Below, piece by piece: positions 63,202 through 64,000 of a DNA stretch of 64,000 bases. Position 1 is the first letter of the stretch. Every line of letters begins with the position of its first letter. The position numbers and the translations under genes were made by a program. The notes under the pieces are model-generated. The model was not told the origin of the DNA and did no database searches. It saw nothing but the letters and a program-made list of their open reading frames with translations. Origin of the DNA: Streptomyces sp. NBC_01216 (GTDB lineage Bacteria; Actinomycetota; Actinomycetes; Streptomycetales; Streptomycetaceae); assembly GCF_035994945.1 (NCBI RefSeq), contig NZ_CP108677.1, positions 6,138,001-6,202,000 on the forward strand, read 5' to 3'.

Positions 63202-64000
63202 TTGAGCGAGCAGGCACAGCGCCGTACCCCGCGTCCCCCCAAACCGTACCGACGCCCCAAGAAGGATCCGGTCCGGATCCTCGCCTTCGAGGCGCTCAGG
63301 GCGGTCGACGAGCGGGACGCCTACGCGAACCTGGTGCTGCCGCCGCTGCTGAAGAAGGCGCGGGAGAAGGAGGGGCCGGAGAAGTTCGACGGGCGGGACG
63401 CGGCGCTCGCGACGGAACTGGTGTACGGCACGTTGCGCCGCCAGGGCACGTACGACGCGATCGTCGCCTCGTGCATCGACCGGCCGCTGCGCGAGGTCGA
63501 TCCGCCGGTGCTCGACGTGCTGTCGCTCGGCGCCCACCAGCTGCTCGCGACACGCATCCCGACGCACGCGGCCGTCTCGGCGAGCGTGGAGCTGGCCCGG
63601 GTGGTCCTCGGCGACGGGCGGGCCAAGTTCGTGAACGCCGTCCTGCGGAAGATCGCGCAGCACGACCTCGACACCTGGGTGCAGCGTGTCGCCCCGCCCT
63701 ACGAGGACGACGCCGAGGACCACCTGGCCGTCGTCCACTCGCATCCCCGCTGGGTGGTCTCCGCGCTCTGGGACGCCCTCGGCGGCGGGCGGGCCGGCAT
63801 CGAGGACCTCCTGGAGGCGGACAACGAGCGCCCCGAGGTCACCCTCGTGGCCCGTCCCGGCCGCGCGACCACCGACGAATTGCTCGGCGAGGACACCCTG
63901 CCCGGACGCTGGTCGCCGTACGCCGTCCGGCTGTCCGAAGGCGGTGAGCCCGGCGCCGTGGAGGCCGTGCGCGAGGGCCGCGCCGGCGTGCAGGACGAGG
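63202..64000 (+). CDS. rsmB: 16S rRNA (cytosine(967)-C5)-methyltransferase RsmB, cut by window edge
   Basis: About 266 residues are present and the 3' end is outside the window. A short basic N terminus rich in Pro/Arg/Lys is followed by a NusB-like RNA-binding domain (VRILAFEALRAVDERDAYAN, VNAVLRKIAQ). A linker follows, and the SAM-dependent RsmB/Sun methyltransferase domain has only begun. The start is the TTG at 63202, with GGAG 6 nt upstream. A possible -10 TAGGCT is at 63155. The fmt-rsmB order is widely conserved. Confidence 0.9.
   Translation, partial: MSEQAQRRTPRPPKPYRRPKKDPVRILAFEALRAVDERDAYANLVLPPLLKKAREKEGPEKFDGRDAALATELVYGTLRRQGTYDAIVASCIDRPLREVDPPVLDVLSLGAHQLLATRIPTHAAVSASVELARVVLGDGRAKFVNAVLRKIAQHDLDTWVQRVAPPYEDDAEDHLAVVHSHPRWVVSALWDALGGGRAGIEDLLEADNERPEVTLVARPGRATTDELLGEDTLPGRWSPYAVRLSEGGEPGAVEAVREGRAGVQDE

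Overview
This window is high-GC actinobacterial chromosome, almost certainly Streptomyces. Support: very high GC at third codon positions, many GTG and some TTG starts, the developmental regulator BldD, the actinobacterial nucleoid protein sIHF, a phosphatidylinositol mannoside gene block, an actinobacterial PriA without intact helicase motifs, and a PyrR-led pyrimidine operon. From memory the gene order matches one stretch of the Streptomyces coelicolor chromosome (about SCO1472 to SCO1529, read in the opposite direction). No prophage, insertion sequence, CRISPR array, tRNA or rRNA gene was seen. This is core genome, so the novelty lies in regulatory sites, repeats and altered active sites rather than in a new gene cluster.

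Layout. 1-3.4 kb, minus strand: an unidentified membrane protein (cut by the window edge) and an EF-G-like GTPase. 3.8-7.2 kb: pgsA (phosphatidylinositol phosphate synthase), a PatA-like acyltransferase and a PimA-like mannosyltransferase, overlapping by 4 nt each, then a LemA-like membrane protein. 7.3-9.7 kb: pdxS-pdxT (vitamin B6) and yebC. 9.8-16.3 kb: ruvC-ruvA-ruvB, yajC-secD-secF and apt. 16.5-19 kb: relA (ppGpp). 19.1-21.3 kb, minus strand: a DUF349 coiled-coil protein and a membrane-anchored cyclophilin. 21.5-23.4 kb: a metallo-beta-lactamase-fold hydrolase and hisS. 23.6-26.4 kb: a two-component system divergent from a VKOR-family membrane protein. 26.5-29.4 kb: rarA, an iron-box-linked DUF2470 gene (minus) and rpsD.

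29.6-39.8 kb holds two membrane-associated small proteins, alaS, ruvX, mltG and aroE, followed by a compact aroC-aroK-aroB-aroQ shikimate operon. 39.9-43.1 kb holds a P-loop protein, an M24-fold peptidase-like protein with altered metal ligands, efp and nusB. bldD (minus) faces nusB across two perfect hairpins and is divergent from pyrR. 44.1-54.4 kb is the pyrimidine operon pyrR-pyrB-pyrC-(membrane protein)-carA-carB-pyrD-pyrF. Six of the eight de novo UMP functions are clustered here with their RNA-binding repressor. 54.8-64 kb holds sIHF, gmk, rpoZ, coaBC, metK, priA, an HTH protein (minus), fmt and the 5' part of rsmB.

The most notable non-gene signals are: a repeated palindromic element that begins one base after the stop codons of carB, pyrF, sIHF and priA; a near-consensus iron box in the 56-bp divergent spacer between DUF2470 and rpsD; a perfect-consensus BldD box over the bldD -10 region; a PyrR-binding hairpin next to the pyrR ribosome binding site; a perfect 20-bp palindrome between the sensor kinase and VKOR genes; and four genes whose -10 elements sit 6-8 nt before the start codon, which predicts leaderless mRNAs.
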